Source: Piscinibacter sp. | GTDB taxonomy: Bacteria; Pseudomonadota; Gammaproteobacteria; Burkholderiales; Burkholderiaceae_C | Length of the DNA stretch: 64,000 nt | Reading direction: 5' to 3' | NCBI GenBank assembly: GCA_016706565.1 | Contig: JADJJI010000011.1 | Span: 682,001-746,000 of the forward strand | Shown here: positions 1 to 9,177 of the stretch, one piece after another | Position numbering within the stretch: the first letter of the stretch is position 1 | Layout of the letters: each line of letters starts with the position of its first letter | Translations under genes and position numbers: made by a program | The notes under the pieces: generated by a model | Told to the model about the DNA's origin: nothing | Databases searched by the model: none | Seen by the model: only the letters and a program-made list of their open reading frames with translations

Positions 1-1
1 C

Positions 2-388
2 AACGACGTGCACGGCCACGCCGTCGGCGACCGCGCGCTGCAGCACCTGGGCACCTTGCTGTCCGCGCAGATGCGCGACATCGACCGCGTCGGCCGCTGG
101 GGCGGCGAGGAGTTCATCGTCTTGCTGCCCGGCACGCCGCTGGCGCAGGCGCAGGAAGTCGCCGAGCGGCTGCGCGAGCGCACGCAGTCGCTGCCGCCGC
201 GCTGGCAGGAGCGCGCCGTGCCGCTGACGGTGTCGCTCGGGGTCTCGCAATGGGCCGGACCGTCCGACGAACTGGCCGCACTGATGGCCCGCGCCGATGC
301 GGCGCTGTACCGCGCCAAGGCCAACGGCCGCAACCGCGTGGAGGTCGAACCGCCTCCCGGCGCGCCTCGCGTCTCGGTGGTGCGCTAG
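2..388 (+). CDS. C-terminal part of a GGDEF diguanylate cyclase (5' end outside window)
   Basis: The reading frame is open from the left window edge, so the gene starts upstream; a GTG at 8 is only an internal codon. The visible 128 residues are a GGDEF domain: an NDVHGH segment (the usual nucleotide/Mg-binding FDxFKxxND..GH region), then RWGGEEF, which matches the GG(D/E)EF signature of active cyclases, followed by the typical R-A-D-x-A-L-Y-x-A-K-x-x-GRN end. The protein therefore probably makes cyclic-di-GMP from two GTP. No RxxD inhibitory site is obvious in the visible part. Any sensor domain lies outside the window. It converges on the next gene with only four bases between the stop codons. 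Confidence 0.9.
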   Translation, partial: NDVHGHAVGDRALQHLGTLLSAQMRDIDRVGRWGGEEFIVLLPGTPLAQAQEVAERLRERTQSLPPRWQERAVPLTVSLGVSQWAGPSDELAALMARADAALYRAKANGRNRVEVEPPPGAPRVSVVR

Positions 389-392
389 CGGC

Positions 393-2402
393 TCAGCGCC
401 GCGCCCGGCCGCGGCCGGGGTCGTGCTGCTTCAGCCAGCCGAAGTACTCGGCGTACCAGAGCTTCGAGTTGCGAGGCTTGAGGATCCAGTGGTTCTCGTC
501 CGGGTACCAGAGCAGCCGCGCATCCACGCCGCGCGCCTTCAGCGTGTTGTAGTAGGCCAGGCCCTGGCCGTCGGGCACGCGGTAGTCGAGCGCGCCGTGG
601 ATCACCAGCGTGGGCGTCTTCATCTTGCCGGCGAAGGCATGCGGGCTCTGCGCATGCACCTTGGCCATGTCGTCCCAGTACGAGGCGCCGAGCTCGCGCG
701 GGAACCAGGTGTAGGCGTCTTCGGCGAACATAGCCGTCCAGTCGAAGCAGCCGGCATGGCACACGTAGGCTTGGTAGCGGCCGGGCTTCACGTGGCCGTT
801 CATCCACGCCACCATGTAGCCGCCGTAGCTGCCACCGGTGGCGAACACGCGCTTGCGGTCCGCCCAGGGCTTCTTCAGCAGCCAGTCGGTCGCGGCTTCG
901 ACGTCCTGCAGTTCGAGCTCGCCCCAGCGGTGCGTGATGCTGTCGAGGAAGGCGTAGCCGAAGCCGCTCGAGCCGTGGTAGTTCACGCAGGCCACGACGT
1001 AGCCCTGTGCGGCGAAAACGTGGTTGTTCCAGCGGTAGTGGAAGGTGTCGCCGCTGGCCGCATGCGGGCCGCCGTGGATGGAATGCAGCACCGGGTACTT
1101 CTTGCGCGCGTCGAATCCGGGCGGGTAGACGACCCACATCTGCACCTCGTCGCCCTGCGCGCCCTTGATGCGCACATCCTCGTGCGTGCCGAACTTGAGC
1201 CTGGCCAGCAGCTCGTCGTTGAAGCGCTCCAGGCGCCGCGGCGGCTCGCCGTCGCGATGCGCATGCACACGCGCCGGGTGATCCATCGCATCGGCCGCGC
1301 AGACGACCACGCCGGCCGCCACGTCGAAGGACTGCACCCAGCCGCCGGCCGCGACGCGCGTGGCGCTGCGGCTGCGCAGCTCGAAGCGCCACAGGTGATT
1401 GCGTGCCTCGGCTTCGGCGGTGAAGTGCACGCTCTGGCCGTCGTCGGCCCAGCGCAGCGGGCCGTGCACGGCGTGGTCCCACTCGGCACTGAGCACGCGC
1501 CAGCGGCCGCCGCGCTCGAGCAGCGCGAGCTGCGCCGGCATCGTGTGCTTCTTGCCCTGGTGGCTGGCGACGAAGGCGATGCGCTGGCCGTCGGGGCTGT
1601 AGCGAGGGTGTTCGAGGTCCCAGCCCTTGTCGTGCACCAGGGTCTCGGTCCGCCGCGTGCGCAGGTTCAGCTCGGACAGCACCTTGCAGTTGTCCATGCG
1701 CTTCTCGGCCGCCGCGTCGTGCACGAAGGCGATGCGCTTGCCATCCGGCGCGATGTCGAAGGTGTTCGCATCGGGCTCGGCGCGCGAGAGCTCCAGGCCG
1801 CTGCCCTCGAACAGGTCGGTGACGCGGCCGCTGGCCACGTCCAGCACGTGCAGGTGGGCGACGCGGCCCATCGGCACGTTGTGGTCCCAGTAGCGGTACT
1901 GCGCCTCGCTGGTGGCGTAGCCGCTTTCCTTGCGCTCCTTGAACTCCTTGTGGCGCTTCGCCTGCGCCTGGCTGCCCTTGAGCTCCGGCCAGACCCACGA
2001 GACGAAGGCGATGCGCCGGCCGTCCGGAAACCACTTGAAGGCCTCGATGCCGGGCGCGTAGTCGCTCACGCGCCGCGCCTCGCCGCCGTCGGGTGCGATG
2101 ACGTAGAGCTGCGGCGCCTCGTCCTTCTTGCCCTGCTGCTCGCGCTTGGCGACGAAGGCGATGCGCTCGCCCGTGGGCGACCAGGCGGCCTGCCCGTCCT
2201 TCTCGCCGCAGTGCGTGAGGCGCCGCGGGCCGCCGCCGAAGGTGGACAGCAGCCACAGCGAGGACTCGCCCTTGTTCTCCTCCATGGAGAAGGTCTGCAG
2301 CGAGCACACCGCCTGCGCGCCGTCGGGCGACAGCGAGATGCCGCCGGCGCGCTCGAATTTCCACAGGTCTTCGGCCGTGATGGCCTTCCTGGCGATCGCC
2401 AT
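393..2402 (-). CDS. S9 family prolyl oligopeptidase / acylaminoacyl-peptidase
   Basis: A 669-residue serine peptidase of the S9C type. The N-terminal two thirds hold WD40/PD40-like propeller repeats (SPDGxxxAF-type motifs recur). The C-terminal part is an alpha/beta hydrolase with nucleophile Ser near residue 525 in GGSYGGY, Asp near 606 (HGALDYRVP) and His near 638 (ENHW). The start at 2402 is chosen over upstream in-frame codons because it is preceded by a very strong GAGGAGGAGG ribosome binding site and begins MAIARKAI. The family cleaves short peptides or acylated N-terminal residues in the cytoplasm. No signal peptide is seen. It lies just downstream of the acetyltransferase gene, about 27 bases away, so it is probably in the same transcript. 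Confidence 0.93.
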   Translation of the reverse strand: MAIARKAITAEDLWKFERAGGISLSPDGAQAVCSLQTFSMEENKGESSLWLLSTFGGGPRRLTHCGEKDGQAAWSPTGERIAFVAKREQQGKKDEAPQLYVIAPDGGEARRVSDYAPGIEAFKWFPDGRRIAFVSWVWPELKGSQAQAKRHKEFKERKESGYATSEAQYRYWDHNVPMGRVAHLHVLDVASGRVTDLFEGSGLELSRAEPDANTFDIAPDGKRIAFVHDAAAEKRMDNCKVLSELNLRTRRTETLVHDKGWDLEHPRYSPDGQRIAFVASHQGKKHTMPAQLALLERGGRWRVLSAEWDHAVHGPLRWADDGQSVHFTAEAEARNHLWRFELRSRSATRVAAGGWVQSFDVAAGVVVCAADAMDHPARVHAHRDGEPPRRLERFNDELLARLKFGTHEDVRIKGAQGDEVQMWVVYPPGFDARKKYPVLHSIHGGPHAASGDTFHYRWNNHVFAAQGYVVACVNYHGSSGFGYAFLDSITHRWGELELQDVEAATDWLLKKPWADRKRVFATGGSYGGYMVAWMNGHVKPGRYQAYVCHAGCFDWTAMFAEDAYTWFPRELGASYWDDMAKVHAQSPHAFAGKMKTPTLVIHGALDYRVPDGQGLAYYNTLKARGVDARLLWYPDENHWILKPRNSKLWYAEYFGWLKQHDPGRGRARR

Positions 2403-2428
2403 GTCTGCCTCCTCCTCGAACGATCTGC

Positions 2429-3021
2429 TCAGCGCGGCCGGGTCAGCTGCCAGAGCAGGTGCGCCTTGACTTCCGGCCATTCGCCGGCAGCCAGGCTGTA
2501 CATCACGGTGTCGCGCACCGTGCCGTCTCGACGCAATGCGTGGTGACGCAGCACGCCGTCCTTGCGCGCACCCAGCCGCTCGATGGCGCGCTGGCTGGCG
2601 AAGTTGTAGTTGTCGGTGCGCCAGCCGACGAGTTGCGCACCCAGCGTCTCGAAGGCGTGCTGCATCAGCAGCAGCTTGGCGCTGGTGTTGACGGCGCTGC
2701 GCTGGCGGCTGGCGGCGTACCAGGTCCAGCCGATCTCCAGGCGCTCCACCGCCGGCACGATGTCGTGGTAGCTGGTGCAGCCGATCGGCTCGCCGCTGGC
2801 GGCGTCGAGCACCGCGAAGGCGAAGCGGTGGCCCTGGGCGCGGCCCTGCAGCGCAGTCTCGATGTAGGCGCGGGTCTGTTCGGGTTCCGGGACGGAGGTG
2901 ACACGCAGGTTCCACAGGGCGCCATCGGCCGCCGCACGCTTGAGCCCGTCCTCGTGCTCCAGGCCCAGCGGCACCAGCCGCACCGGCGCGCGTTCCAGCG
3001 TGACCGGTTCGACGGGTTTCA

Positions 3022-3022
<1 letters not shown>
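2429..3022 (-). CDS. GNAT family N-acetyltransferase (RimJ/RimL-like)
   Basis: A 197-residue protein of the RimJ/RimL-type GNAT fold: it opens with a strand giving VRLVPLGLEH, has the EIGWTWY strand typical of this subfamily, and the RxxxNxxSxxAIERLGxRxxGVLR block that forms the acetyl-CoA site. The likely job is transfer of an acetyl group from acetyl-CoA to a protein N terminus or small amine; the substrate cannot be told. The ATG overlaps the stop of the upstream ATPase gene (TGATG), implying translational coupling. Confidence 0.9.
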
Positions 3023-3863
<841 letters not shown>

Positions 3864-3884
3864 CTTTGGCGGTCTTGATTCATG

Positions 3885-3913
3885 TTCAGGGCAGTATAAG
3901 GTCCCCCTATAAT
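3885..3913 (+). promoter_or_regulatory. Sigma-70-type promoter of the cytochrome c gene
   Basis: A perfect TATAAT at 3908-3913 is preceded, after 17 bases, by TTCAGG at 3885-3890 as a weak -35 box. It is in the divergent gap between the ATPase and the cytochrome gene, 37 bases before the cytochrome start. A perfect -10 hexamer is striking in DNA of this GC content. Confidence 0.65.
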
Positions 3914-3949
3914 CGCGCGCTGTCACGCCAACCTGCCTGCCTCGACACC

Positions 3950-4600
3950 ATGAAGAACGTGTTCTCCGCCCTGATCTCGCTGGCCGCCGCCGCCGGCTTC
4001 GTCACCGCCGCGCAGGCACAGGATGCCCAGGCCGGCGCGAAGAAGGCTGCCATGTGCATCGGCTGCCACGGCATCCCCGGCTACCAGGCCAGCTTCCCCG
4101 AGATCCACAAGGTGCCGATGATCTCCGGGCAGGGCGCGAAGTACATCACCAGTGCGCTGACGGCCTACAAGAAGGGCGAGCGCAAGCACCCGAGCATGAA
4201 GGCCATCGCTGCTTCGCTGACCGAGCAGGACATGGCCGATCTGGGCGCCTTCTATTCCACCCAGGCCGGCCCAGCGACAGCCGAGTCGGCCCCGGCGCCG
4301 ACGCCGCCGGCCACCGTGGCCGAACTGCTCAAGAAGGGCAACTGCGCGTCCTGCCATGGCGAGAACCTGAACAAGCCGATCGATCCAAGTTACCCCAAGC
4401 TGGCGGGCCAGCACGCTGACTACCTTTTCGTGGCGCTGAAGGCCTACCAGACCGAGGGCAACCCGCAGGTCGGCCGCGGCAATGCGATCATGGCCGGCAT
4501 GGCCAAGCCTTTCAGCCACGCCGAACTGAAGCAGATGGCCAGCTACATCGCCTCGCTGCCCACCGACCTGAAGACGGTGCCGGAGTCGCGCTTCCGCTGA
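3950..4600 (+). CDS. Diheme cytochrome c (cytochrome c4-like), periplasmic
   Basis: A 216-residue protein with a signal peptide (MKNVFSALIS..., cleavage probably after AQA near residue 23) and two covalent haem sites, CIGCH at residues 36-40 and CASCH at 132-136. The two halves are separated by a Pro/Ala linker (residues about 107-121), as in cytochrome c4, a periplasmic electron carrier feeding terminal oxidases. Conserved Met residues downstream of each haem site (PSMKAI; IMAGMAKP) can be the sixth ligands. The start is chosen for the signal peptide; an upstream in-frame start at 3866 would precede the promoter. It is monocistronic, with a promoter at 3885-3913 and a hairpin at 4618-4648. 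Confidence 0.93.
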   Translation: MKNVFSALISLAAAAGFVTAAQAQDAQAGAKKAAMCIGCHGIPGYQASFPEIHKVPMISGQGAKYITSALTAYKKGERKHPSMKAIAASLTEQDMADLGAFYSTQAGPATAESAPAPTPPATVAELLKKGNCASCHGENLNKPIDPSYPKLAGQHADYLFVALKAYQTEGNPQVGRGNAIMAGMAKPFSHAELKQMASYIASLPTDLKTVPESRFR

Positions 4601-4617
4601 ATCGCTTTCCTGCCGTG

Positions 4618-4648
4618 CAGAAAGCCGCTGGTTTCCAGCGGCTTTCTG
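4618..4648 (+). terminator. Strong hairpin after the cytochrome c gene
   Basis: A perfect 14-base-pair stem (CAGAAAGCCGCTGG with its complement) and a TTT loop, 18 bases after the cytochrome stop. The T-run is weak (CTTTCTG within the stem, then CGTTCT), so it is a probable rather than textbook intrinsic terminator. Confidence 0.75.
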
Positions 4649-4661
4649 CGTTCTGGGGTGC

Positions 4662-4688
4662 TCAAGTCATCCCGGTGCGGGCCGATAC
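4662..4688 (+). promoter_or_regulatory. FliA (sigma-28) promoter upstream of the HD-GYP gene
   Basis: TCAAGTCA at 4662-4669, exactly 11 bases, then GCCGATAC at 4681-4688. This matches the sigma-28 layout TAAAGTTT-N11-GCCGATAA and is the same pattern seen before fliC1, fliD, fliS and motA in this window. It lies 35 bases before the HD-GYP start codon. Confidence 0.85.
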
Positions 4689-4723
4689 TCAGACATGACG
4701 GCACCGATGGCCGAAGCCTTTCC

Positions 4724-5989
4724 ATGCTGAAGAAGATTCCCGTCGAAGAACTGCGGCTGGGCATGCACCTGCATGCCATGTGCGGCGCGTGGCTCGACCA
4801 TCCCTTCTGGCGGACCAAGTTCATCCTGCGCGACACGGCGGATCTGGAGAAGTTGCGCGCCAGCTCCGTGACCGAGGTCTGGATCGACGTCGTGAAGGGT
4901 TGTGACGTCGAGCCTGCGGCCGCTGGCGTGGCGCCGCGCCGCGACGCCGCCGCACGTTCGTCACGCAGCGAGCGCCCCGCGCCCTCCGAACCCGCTCCGC
5001 CGGCCGCCGAGCCGAAACCGTCCGCATCGATGGCGGCCGAAATGCAGCGCGCCTCGGCGCTGGTCAACCAGTCGCGCGAGGCCGTGAGCTCGCTGTTCGC
5101 CGAAGCCCGCATGGGCCGCGCGCTGGACACCGAGAAGTGCCTGCCGCTGGTCGACGAGATCGCCTCCTCGGTGTGGCGCAACCCGGGCGCCATCGTCAGC
5201 CTGGCGAGGCTGAAGACGCACGACGACTACACCTACATGCATTCGATGGCGGTGTGCGCGCTGATGGTGTCGCTGGGCCGCCAGCTCGGCATGGACGAGA
5301 ACAGCGCGCGCGAGATCGGCCTGGCCGGCATGCTGCACGACATGGGCAAGGCGATGATGCCGCTGGAGGTGCTGAACAAGCCGGCCAAGCTCACCGACGA
5401 CGAGTACGCGATCATGAAGACGCACCCGCAGCACGGCTACGAGCTGCTGCTCGAGGGCAAGGGTGTCAGCGAGGTCGCACTCGACGTCACGCTGCACCAC
5501 CATGAGCGGCCCGACGGCAAGGGCTACCCGCACGGCTTGTCCGGCGACGCGCTGACGCGGGTGGCGCGCATGGGGGCAGTGTGCCACGTCTACGACGCGA
5601 TCACCTCGAACCGGCCCTACAAGAGCGGCTGGGACCCGGCCGAGTCGATCGCCAGGATGGCCTCCTGGGCCGGGCAGTTCGACAACGACATCTTCCAGGC
5701 CTTCGTCAGGAGCCTGGGCATCTACCCGATCGGCTCGCTGGTGCGCATGCGCTCGGGCCGGCTCGGCGTGGTGGTGGAGCAGAGCGAAGGTTCGCTGGTG
5801 GCGCCGAAGGTGAAGCTGTTCTTCTCGACCAAGTCGAACATGCCGATCACCATCGAACTGGTCGATCTGTCTTCGGCCGGCTGCAGCGATGCCATCGTCG
5901 CGCGCGAAAGCAACGCGCAGTGGAAGTTCCCGCACCTCGACGAGTTGTGGGCCGGCCCTGAAGTGCTCAGGAAGCTCGGCAAGTCCTGA
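4724..5989 (+). CDS. HD-GYP domain cyclic-di-GMP phosphodiesterase
   Basis: A 421-residue protein. Residues 1-60 match the DUF3391-type N-terminal region of HD-GYP proteins (KKIPVEELRLGMHLH); residues about 64-105 are an Ala/Pro-rich linker; the HD-GYP domain spans about 140-330. Metal-binding residues visible are His173 (YMHS), His205-Asp206 (MLHDMGK) and the HHHERPDGKGYP signature at 258-269. This family linearises cyclic-di-GMP to pGpG and GMP. The start at 4724 is the first ATG after the FliA promoter that gives the family N terminus. The gene is monocistronic and, by its promoter, belongs to the late flagellar regulon although it is 25 kb from fliC. Confidence 0.93.
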   Translation: MLKKIPVEELRLGMHLHAMCGAWLDHPFWRTKFILRDTADLEKLRASSVTEVWIDVVKGCDVEPAAAGVAPRRDAAARSSRSERPAPSEPAPPAAEPKPSASMAAEMQRASALVNQSREAVSSLFAEARMGRALDTEKCLPLVDEIASSVWRNPGAIVSLARLKTHDDYTYMHSMAVCALMVSLGRQLGMDENSAREIGLAGMLHDMGKAMMPLEVLNKPAKLTDDEYAIMKTHPQHGYELLLEGKGVSEVALDVTLHHHERPDGKGYPHGLSGDALTRVARMGAVCHVYDAITSNRPYKSGWDPAESIARMASWAGQFDNDIFQAFVRSLGIYPIGSLVRMRSGRLGVVVEQSEGSLVAPKVKLFFSTKSNMPITIELVDLSSAGCSDAIVARESNAQWKFPHLDELWAGPEVLRKLGKS

Positions 5990-6388
5990 TCAGGCCGCGC
6001 GGCCGCCGGCCAGGTCGTCGAGGATTGGACACTCGGGCCGCTCGTCGCCGTGGCAGCCGTGCGCGAGGTGCTGCAGCGTGCGCTGCATGGCGCGCATCTC
6101 CTCGATGCGACGCTGCAGGTCGGCGGCATGCTCCAGCGCGATGCGCTTGACGTCCTTGCTGCTGCGCCGGCGGTTGTGCCACAGGCCGAGCAGGGTCTCG
6201 ATCTCCGGCAGGCCGAAGCCGAGATCGCGCGCGCGGCGGATGAAGCGCAGCGTGTGCACCGTGGCCGCGTCGTACTGCCGGTAGCCCGACTCCGTGCGCG
6301 GCACCTTGGGCAAGAGGCCGAGCTCCTCGTAGTGGCGGATCATCTTGGCCGACACGGCCGATTGTTTCGCGGCTTCGCCGATGTTCAT
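5990..6388 (-). CDS. cueR: CueR-type MerR family copper-responsive regulator
   Basis: A 132-residue MerR protein: helix-turn-helix [22 protein letters not shown] at the start, a long dimerisation helix, and a C-terminal copper loop [10 protein letters not shown], that is Cys-X7-Cys as in CueR for linear Cu(I) binding. The ATG at 6388 forms an ATGA overlap with the stop of copA, so the pair is translationally coupled; an alternative start at 6403 adds five residues. It presumably activates copA and copZ from the two operators at 8801-8821 and 8852-8872, making this an autoregulated copper-efflux module. Confidence 0.93.
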   Translation of the reverse strand: MNIGEAAKQSAVSAKMIRHYEELGLLPKVPRTESGYRQYDAATVHTLRFIRRARDLGFGLPEIETLLGLWHNRRRSSKDVKRIALEHAADLQRRIEEMRAMQRTLQHLAHGCHGDERPECPILDDLAGGRAA

Positions 6389-8787
6389 GCCTTCGGTCTC
6401 CATCGCTTGAGCAGCAGTGCGTTGGTCAGCACGCTGACGCTGGACATCGCCATCGCCGCGCCGGCCACCACCGGGTTGAGCAGCCCGAACGCGGCCAGCG
6501 GAATGCCCACCACGTTGTAGAAGAAAGCCCAGAACAGGTTCTGGCGGATCTTCGCCGAGGTGCGGCGCGAGATGTCGATCGCCTGCGCCACCAGCGCCGG
6601 ATCGCCGCGCATCAGCGTGATGCCGGCGGCCTGCATCGCGGCGTCGGTGCCGCCCTGCTCGCCGGCCATCGCCATGCCCACGTCGGCAGCGGCCAGCGCG
6701 GGCGCATCGTTGATGCCGTCGCCGACCATCGCCACCTTGCCGCGGCCGGCGATCTCCGCGCGCAGCGTCGCCACCAGGCCGGCCTTCTGCTCCGGGAGCA
6801 CCTCGGCGCGCACGTCGTCGATGCCCAGCGCACGGCCGACCGCGTTGGCGCTGCCGGCGTTGTCGCCGCTGATCATCAGCGTGCGCAGGCCCAGGCCGCG
6901 CAGCGTGGCGATCGCCGCGGCGGCACCCGGCTTGAGCGTGTCGCCGAAGGCGAGCAGGCCCAGCAGGCGCCACGGCGCGTCGCCGCGCCGGCCGGCCAGC
7001 CACGACACCGTGCGGCCCTCCGATTGCAGTTCGAGCGCGCGTGCTTCGAGGGCGCCGCGGGCCACGCCGCTCTCGTCCATCAGCCGCGTGCTGCCGAGTT
7101 GCAGCGATTGCCCGTCGACCACGCCGGCGATGCCGCGGCCGGGCAGGGCCCGAACATCCGACGCCGGCGCCAGAGGCTGTTTCGCTGCGGCCAGCACCGC
7201 CGCAGCCAGCGGGTGTTCGCTGCCCAACTGGAGCGCCGCGGCCAGGCCGACGAGCTGTTCGGCGCTCAGGCCCGCATCGGCGGCCGGTTCGGCCGCGGCC
7301 AGCTGCGGCCGGCCCTCGGTCAGCGTGCCCGTCTTGTCGAAGGCGACCACGCGCACCGCATGCGCGATCTCCAGCGCCTGCGCGTCCTTGATCAGGATGC
7401 CGCGCCGCGCCGCCGCGCCGGTGCCGACCATGATCGCCGCCGGCGTGGCCAGGCCCAGCGCGCAAGGGCAGGCGATCACCAGCACAGCCACCGCGTTGAG
7501 CACGCCGGCCGACCAGTCGCCGGTGGCGAACCCCCAGCCGAGCAGCGTGAGCAGCGCCAGCCCCACCACCACCGGCACGAACACCGCGCTGACCTGGTCG
7601 ACCAGCCGCTGGATCGGCGCCTTGCCCGCCTGCGCCGACTCGACCATGCGCACGATGCGCGCCAGCGTGGACTCCGCGCCCACCGCCTGCGTGCGCACCA
7701 GCAGCAGGCCCTCGGCGTTGAGCGCGCCGCCGGTGACGCGGTCGCCGGCCTGCTTGGCCACCGGCAGGCTCTCGCCGGTGATCAGCGATTCGTCGACGTG
7801 GCTGCGGCCATCTTCCACCCGGCCATCGGCGGCCACGCGCTCGCCGGGGCGCACGACGACCAGGTCGCCCACCGCCAGCTCGGCCACCGGCACGTCGATA
7901 TCGATGCCGTCGCGCCGCACGCGCGCCGTCTCCGGGCGCAGCGCCTGCAGCGCGCGGATCGCGTCCGAGGTCTGGCGCTTGGCGCGCGCCTCCAGCCACT
8001 TGCCCAGCAGCACCAGCGTGATCACCACCGCCGACGACTCGAAGTACAGGTGTGCCATGGCGCCGTCGGCTTGCCACAACAGCCACAGGCTCAGTCCGTA
8101 GGCGGCGCTGGTGCCCAGCGCCACCAGCAGGTCCATGTTGCCGCTGCCGGCGCGCAGCGCCTTCCAGCCGGCGCGGTAGAAACGCGCGCCCAGCCAGAAC
8201 TGCACCGGCGTGGCGAGCAGCCACTGCAGCCAGCCGGCGAGCATCCAGTGGCGGCCGAACAGGTCGCCGAGCATGGGGATCACCAGCGGGGCCGAGAGCG
8301 CGGCGGCCAGCGCCACCTTCCAGCCGTCGCGCGACGGTGCGGGGGGCGGCGCCGGCTGGTCGGCATTCAGCAGGTGGGCCGTGTAGCCGGCCTTCTGCAC
8401 GGCCGCCATCAGCTCGGCGGCGCCGGCCGCGCCGCGCACGCGCGACACATGCGCCTGCTCGGTGGCCAGGTTCACGGTGGCCGCCAGCACGCCGGGCACG
8501 GCCAGCAGCGCGCGCTCGACGCGGCTCACGCAACTGGCGCAGGTCATGCCCTCGATGCGCATCTCGGCCTCGTCGTGCGGCACGGCGTAGCCGGCCTTCT
8601 CGACGGCGGCGGTGAGTGCGGCCGTGGCCACGCGCTGCGACAGCGACAGGGCCGCCGCCTCGGTGGCCAGGTTGACCGTGGCACGGGCGACGCCCGGCAC
8701 CTTGGCCAGCGCCTTCTCGACGCGGCCGACGCAGGAAGCGCAGGTCATGCCCTCGACGGGCAGGGACAAGGTGGTTTCGGTGTTCAT
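6385..8787 (-). CDS. copA: Copper-translocating P1B-type ATPase
   Basis: An 800-residue Cu(I) efflux pump in the inner membrane. Two N-terminal heavy-metal-associated domains each carry GMTCASC (residues about 13-19 and 79-85). Further on are the TGES actuator motif, the CPC metal-transport motif in the transmembrane segment [11 protein letters not shown], the DKTGTLTEG phosphorylation site, the SEHP motif of P1B ATPases and GDGINDAP. Length and order are standard for CopA. The gene is read away from copZ, with a MerR-type operator in the shared gap and cueR directly downstream. Confidence 0.97.
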   Translation of the reverse strand: MNTETTLSLPVEGMTCASCVGRVEKALAKVPGVARATVNLATEAAALSLSQRVATAALTAAVEKAGYAVPHDEAEMRIEGMTCASCVSRVERALLAVPGVLAATVNLATEQAHVSRVRGAAGAAELMAAVQKAGYTAHLLNADQPAPPPAPSRDGWKVALAAALSAPLVIPMLGDLFGRHWMLAGWLQWLLATPVQFWLGARFYRAGWKALRAGSGNMDLLVALGTSAAYGLSLWLLWQADGAMAHLYFESSAVVITLVLLGKWLEARAKRQTSDAIRALQALRPETARVRRDGIDIDVPVAELAVGDLVVVRPGERVAADGRVEDGRSHVDESLITGESLPVAKQAGDRVTGGALNAEGLLLVRTQAVGAESTLARIVRMVESAQAGKAPIQRLVDQVSAVFVPVVVGLALLTLLGWGFATGDWSAGVLNAVAVLVIACPCALGLATPAAIMVGTGAAARRGILIKDAQALEIAHAVRVVAFDKTGTLTEGRPQLAAAEPAADAGLSAEQLVGLAAALQLGSEHPLAAAVLAAAKQPLAPASDVRALPGRGIAGVVDGQSLQLGSTRLMDESGVARGALEARALELQSEGRTVSWLAGRRGDAPWRLLGLLAFGDTLKPGAAAAIATLRGLGLRTLMISGDNAGSANAVGRALGIDDVRAEVLPEQKAGLVATLRAEIAGRGKVAMVGDGINDAPALAAADVGMAMAGEQGGTDAAMQAAGITLMRGDPALVAQAIDISRRTSAKIRQNLFWAFFYNVVGIPLAAFGLLNPVVAGAAMAMSSVSVLTNALLLKRWRPKA

Positions 8788-8793
8788 GGAGGT

Positions 8794-8824
8794 AGTCTGG
8801 ACCTTGACATGATGTCAGGGTCAA
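8794..8824 (-). promoter_or_regulatory. CueR operator/promoter for copA (19-bp spacer)
   Basis: The dyad ACCTTGACAtgaTGTCAGGGT (8801-8821) is an imperfect palindrome of CueR type. On the minus strand a -35 TTGACC (8824-8819) is followed after 19 bases by CAGACT (8799-8794) as a weak -10. A 19-base spacer is the hallmark of MerR-activated promoters, where the regulator untwists the DNA. Confidence 0.75.
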
Positions 8825-8848
8825 GTACTTTCGGACTTGATCTGCCTC

Positions 8849-8879
8849 TTGACCTTGCCATCGTGTCAAGGTCTATCGT
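8849..8879 (+). promoter_or_regulatory. CueR operator/promoter for copZ (19-bp spacer)
   Basis: TTGACC at 8849-8854, a 19-base spacer holding the dyad ACCTTGcCAtcgTGtCAAGGT (8852-8872), then TATCGT at 8874-8879. It closely resembles the copA operator in the opposite orientation, so both divergent units should respond to CueR and copper. Confidence 0.78.
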
Positions 8880-8910
8880 TGCACCATCGTGCATCCCGAA
8901 GGAGCCCCGA

Positions 8911-9102
8911 ATGATCGAACTGACCCTGCCCGACATGACCTGCGGCCACTGCGTGAAGACCGTCACCGGCACGGTGATGAAGCTCGACGCGCAGGCCCAG
9001 GTGCAGTGCGACCTGCCCAGCCACACCGTGCGCATCGAGACCACGCAGGCGCCCGATGCCGTCAGGAAGGCGCTGGCCGACGAGGGATATCCCGCCGCCT
9101 GA
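8911..9102 (+). CDS. copZ: Copper chaperone, heavy-metal-associated domain
   Basis: A 63-residue single HMA domain protein with the metal site DMTCGHC at residues 8-14, the usual length for CopZ. It binds Cu(I) in the cytoplasm and hands it to CopA or to CueR. The start follows a GAAGGAG ribosome binding site (8898-8904). It is the only gene of its unit, driven by the operator at 8849-8879. Confidence 0.92.
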   Translation: MIELTLPDMTCGHCVKTVTGTVMKLDAQAQVQCDLPSHTVRIETTQAPDAVRKALADEGYPAA

Positions 9103-9177
9103 CTCGGCCTTCCCGGTCGCCGCGTCCGCGCGGCTTGCCTACACTGCGGCCACATTCCAATCACGGGAGCTGGCCGC

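Noticed and set aside
297-2546. Very long plus-strand open frame antisense to the S9 peptidase gene
   Set aside because: It is a third-position GC artefact: the sequence is low-complexity His/Ala/Arg/Val and has no domain; the minus strand holds a complete enzyme with catalytic triad.
3893-3898. Minus-strand -10 (TATACT) for the MoxR-like gene
   Set aside because: No -35 element at a proper distance; the matching hexamer would be GCGCGC.
7024-8910. Long plus-strand open frame running into copZ
   Set aside because: It is antisense to copA. Only the part from the ATG at 8911, with a ribosome binding site and the HMA motif, is real.
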